A stretch of 7,868 nt of DNA, from contig JABMQR010000201.1 in the NCBI GenBank assembly GCA_013202335.1, positions 1-7,868 on the forward strand. Reading direction: 5' to 3'. The notes below the pieces were generated by a model. That model searched no databases. It saw nothing but the letters and a program-made list of their open reading frames with translations, and had not been told where the DNA came from. Made by a program: the position numbers and the translations under genes. Of the stretch, positions 5,531 to 7,868 are shown piece by piece. Source of the stretch: Bacteroidota bacterium. Lineage in GTDB: Bacteria > Spirochaetota > Spirochaetia > JABMQR01. Each line of letters starts with the position of its first letter. Position 1 is the first letter of the stretch.

Positions 5531-6913
5531 TTAAACCTTACGTCCAAGTTTGACGGTCCAATTTGCCAGTTCTTTTATACTCATCTCTTCATACCCGGGA
5601 ACGTACGTCTTTAACATGTCTCCAATAGGGTCTGCCCAGCCGGCAGGAACCTTATTATTCATAATCCCAAGAATTGTCCCCACCTCGCCGGCATTGCAGT
5701 CAACATCAAGCCCGCACTCACCAAGAATTCGAAAAGCCTTTGTTAGAACAGAATCACAAAACCAGAGAGAAAATACGACGGCAGCCATGTTTGGAACTGC
5801 ATGAATCCAGTGATACTGCTTTATTTCTGATTCAATTTTGTTCCATGCTTCAATATGATCGACTGAATTTTCTGCTGTATGCATGGCCAGATCAAAATAG
5901 TGCAAAAAGAGCGTGTCAGCAGGAATACAGTTCCTTGATTCCCTAAGCAGTTCCCTGGGATCATCAATTATAAATGCAAGAGAAGTCATTGCCGCGGAGT
6001 GAATTCCAGCGTATATCCCGTTTCCGGTATGACTTATCCGACTATCCAGCCAGGCCAGACGTGCTGCTTTTACCGGATCTCCAGGAGCAAGCAATCCACA
6101 AACCATTGTCCGCATCTGCGCACCAATCCACTCTGAATAGGCATTCCTAAATGATCCGGATTCAGGGGGATAGATTCCCCTCCGCAAATTCTCCAGTGCA
6201 TAATACTCCGCAGACCACCCAAAATAGATAAGTCTCAGCCACTCATCAGCTATTGCGTGGGATGAGAGTTCTTCCCCTTCCCCAAGCTTCTCTGCCGCAC
6301 TCAACAAAGCAATCTGAAACGTAATATCATCATTATAGGTCTCCGGTTCTGTCACATAGGCACTGAGTTTCTCTCCAAAAGCTTTTCGCAGATTCTCGCT
6401 GGTATATCCCTCCAGCGCCGTACCGTAGGATCCCCCGCAAATCTGCCCCAACCAGCCGTGATAAACTCTCTCAACCCGATCCTCATCTTCATACAAATAA
6501 CATCCGGCCCGACAGGGCATCGAACCCAGAATTTCTTCCCAGTTCTGCGGCAGGCTGAATTTGTGATAGAGGTGATCCGGATCTTTTGGTGCACCATAAA
6601 GAGCTTTAAAAATCCTGCCAGTCAGCTGCTCCAGCGCTCCCCAGTCCTTTCCTTTCACGGCCTCTACAGCCAAAGGCAGCAGATTGACGGCAACACTCAC
6701 TTCATACCCCTGATTTTCCCAGGCCTGAACAGCGGTATAGAAAAGGCTGTCCGGTGCAAAAGATCCCGGCACTTTGCTGTCCCAGAGAAAAAAGAGGTGT
6801 TGCTTTCTATTTTCCAGAATGTTGTCCAGAAGACCCCATTCAGTCTCCGTCCCCTGATAATCTTCAGGATTCAGTGATTTTCTAAATGTATATTCATGCT
6901 CCCAGGCTTTCAT
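5531..6913 (-). CDS. ADP-ribosylglycohydrolase (DraG-like) family protein
   Basis: In this 460-residue protein the DraG/ARH-type fold (PF03747) begins near residue 150 with RVYHGWLGQICGGSYG, after about 145 residues that I do not recognise. Family members cleave ADP-ribose from protein side chains or related N- and O-glycosides using two magnesium ions. Candidate metal ligands are N194-D195-D196 (YNDDITF) and D403, D405 and N407 in GLDVDCNAGEVGT, corresponding to the usual TDD and DxDxxA motifs. GNGIYAGIHSAAM (298-310) fits the loop that lines the ligand site. No signal peptide is seen, so it is probably cytoplasmic. ATG 6913 is chosen because AGGGGAGG lies close upstream; an ATG at 6973 would add 20 unlikely residues. 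It probably leads a two-gene unit with the AhpD-like gene. The actual substrate is unknown. Confidence 0.87.
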   Translation of the reverse strand: MKAWEHEYTFRKSLNPEDYQGTETEWGLLDNILENRKQHLFFLWDSKVPGSFAPDSLFYTAVQAWENQGYEVSVAVNLLPLAVEAVKGKDWGALEQLTGRIFKALYGAPKDPDHLYHKFSLPQNWEEILGSMPCRAGCYLYEDEDRVERVYHGWLGQICGGSYGTALEGYTSENLRKAFGEKLSAYVTEPETYNDDITFQIALLSAAEKLGEGEELSSHAIADEWLRLIYFGWSAEYYALENLRRGIYPPESGSFRNAYSEWIGAQMRTMVCGLLAPGDPVKAARLAWLDSRISHTGNGIYAGIHSAAMTSLAFIIDDPRELLRESRNCIPADTLFLHYFDLAMHTAENSVDHIEAWNKIESEIKQYHWIHAVPNMAAVVFSLWFCDSVLTKAFRILGECGLDVDCNAGEVGTILGIMNNKVPAGWADPIGDMLKTYVPGYEEMSIKELANWTVKLGRKV

Positions 6914-6955
6914 GCGCCCTCCCCTACTTGTAGTGAACAGGTTCATTCTATCATG

Positions 6956-6961
6956 ATTATA
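6956..6961 (-). promoter_or_regulatory. Candidate -10 element for the glycohydrolase gene
   Basis: The minus strand reads a perfect TATAAT here, 42 bases upstream of the ATG at 6913. No clear -35 is seen at 16-18 bases, so strength or dependence on an activator cannot be judged. Confidence 0.4.
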
Positions 6962-6972
6962 TCTACTGTGCA

Positions 6973-7001
6973 TTGCCGGCAGTTTGCGATATTCTTAAAA
7001 T
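6973..7001 (+). promoter_or_regulatory. Candidate sigma-70 promoter for the dehydrogenase gene
   Basis: TTGCCG (6973-6978, four of six to consensus) and TAAAAT (6996-7001, five of six) are separated by 17 bases. Transcription would start near 7008, giving a leader of about 22 nt. It lies within about 12 bases of the minus-strand -10, so the two divergent promoters probably compete for polymerase. Confidence 0.45.
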
Positions 7002-7030
7002 TATCCTTATTACAATTAGATGGAAGTACA

Positions 7031-7771
7031 ATGAGAAGAATAATTATCACCGGAGCAACCAGCGGAATCGGCCTTGAAACCGTAAGATCTTTAGCCGGCA
7101 GTGAATATGAGATAATTCTGGGCTGCAGAGATCAGCAAAAAACAGAGTCTCTGATTCAGGAAATCACGAGTATAGTCCCTAAAACAACAATTCACCACTT
7201 TCCCCTTGATCTCTCCTCTTTCTCCAGTATCAGAGAGTTTTCTTCCTTTATCCATAAAAAATATAGATATATTGATGTACTGTTCAACAATGCCGGTGTA
7301 TTTGCAGATACTGCAAAAAAAACAAAAGAGGGTTTCGAGCTTACGATCGGGGTAAACTTTGTGGGAACCTATTTTCTCACTACCCTTTTAACAGACCTTC
7401 TTAAGGGCGGTCATGATGCACAAATCATCAATATTTGTTCCCGTGCTGCCCTCTTCGGGAAGTTCAGGAATCGACCGGACTTTTTCCACAATCACGTACA
7501 CGGCTTTCGGGCCTACTCGGCATCTAAAATGATGCAGCTGGTTATGACGCTGAAGATGGCAGAAGAGATGCAGGAATTCGGTATATCGGTAAATGCGGTG
7601 CACCCTGGTGAAGTTGCTACAAATATCTGGAAAGGAGACAGCCTTCTGATGAAGATTATCGCACCCATGCTGAGAAAACGACTGCAGACGGCTGCTGAGG
7701 GAGCTCAGGCAGGTCTTTATCTGGTAATTAGTGCCCGTCCGAAAACACCATATTTTCAGAAAAGCTGCTAA
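7031..7771 (+). CDS. Short-chain dehydrogenase/reductase, retinol-dehydrogenase-like
   Basis: This 246-residue cytoplasmic oxidoreductase has a Rossmann fold that binds NAD(P)H. The cofactor motif TGATSGIG occupies residues 7-14, NNAG follows in VLFNNAGVF, the catalytic Ser lies in NICSRAA, the Tyr and Lys in YSASK, and VHPGEVATNIW matches the usual PG motif. The overall pattern resembles retinol dehydrogenase/WW-domain oxidoreductase-type members, but the substrate is unknown. The ATG at 7031 begins directly with the first beta strand; the ribosome binding site is weak (GGAAG, 7022-7026). The frame is open upstream to 6896, but that part is unlike the family. The last residues after LVIS (from about 7733) no longer look like the family, whose members run some 20-40 residues further, and the next frame is open to 7844. 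The C-terminus may therefore be frameshifted. Confidence 0.85.
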   Translation: MRRIIITGATSGIGLETVRSLAGSEYEIILGCRDQQKTESLIQEITSIVPKTTIHHFPLDLSSFSSIREFSSFIHKKYRYIDVLFNNAGVFADTAKKTKEGFELTIGVNFVGTYFLTTLLTDLLKGGHDAQIINICSRAALFGKFRNRPDFFHNHVHGFRAYSASKMMQLVMTLKMAEEMQEFGISVNAVHPGEVATNIWKGDSLLMKIIAPMLRKRLQTAAEGAQAGLYLVISARPKTPYFQKSC

Positions 7772-7840
7772 AAAGATCCAACCGGAAAAAGTAAAAAGCA
7801 AATCGAAAATGATAAAAATTCTGGTTTGGGGAGGTTTTGC

Positions 7841-7868
7841 ATGAAAAATGTTTGTTTTTTCATCAGTA
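7841..7868 (+). CDS. Start of an unidentified gene, cut by window end
   Basis: An ATG preceded by GGGGAGG (7828-7834, six bases upstream) opens a frame encoding MKNVCFFIS before the window ends. The ribosome binding site is excellent, so a real gene start is likely. Nine residues are too few to identify the product. It would be co-transcribed with the dehydrogenase, 69 bases after the dehydrogenase's current stop. Confidence 0.6.

Noticed and set aside
6458..6877. Plus-strand ORF of about 139 codons
   Set aside because: It is a shadow of the glycohydrolase gene on the other strand, with no ribosome binding site.

Overview
This is ordinary bacterial chromosomal DNA of moderate G+C, with strong purine-rich ribosome binding sites (GGAGG-type) and no tRNA, rRNA, CRISPR array, transposase or phage gene. 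Gene content (a serpin lipoprotein, a COG4586-type ABC exporter, an AhpD-like protein, a DraG-like hydrolase) and short TGC-core hairpins scattered through spacers and even a gene remind me of free-living spirochaetes of the Spirochaeta/Sediminispirochaeta kind. That assignment is inference and could be wrong.

Layout. Bases 1-227 hold no gene but four consecutive inverted repeats. A small P-loop kinase-like protein (228-794, +) follows and overlaps the 3' end of a convergent serpin gene (772-2058, -) by 23 bp. The serpin has an inhibitory-type reactive loop and a probable lipoprotein signal, so it should act at the cell surface or in the periplasm. The 381-bp spacer 2059-2439 carries a serpin promoter, a good sigma-70 promoter on the + strand, and a roughly 160-nt structured leader ending in a strong intrinsic terminator. 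That terminator lies just before a three-gene ABC-2 exporter operon: ATPase 2440-3408, permeases 3405-4211 and 4213-5007. A 7-nt segment in an upstream hairpin loop is exactly complementary to the 5' arm of the terminator, so the leader could be an attenuator.

Bases 5008-5153 hold another large inverted repeat plus a small hairpin, arranged like those at the window start. Next, on the - strand, come an ADP-ribosylglycohydrolase-family gene (5531-6913) and, 43 nt downstream of it, an AhpD/carboxymuconolactone decarboxylase-like gene (5154-5487). The second gene appears frameshifted by insertion of a short palindromic repeat. A divergent promoter region (6914-7030) separates this pair from a short-chain dehydrogenase (7031-7771, +). 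The C-terminal reading frame of the dehydrogenase also looks broken. A new gene starts at 7841 and runs off the window.

The genes do not form one pathway. The points of most interest are the dispersed palindrome family, including a copy inside a coding sequence, and the possible antiterminator/terminator switch ahead of the exporter.
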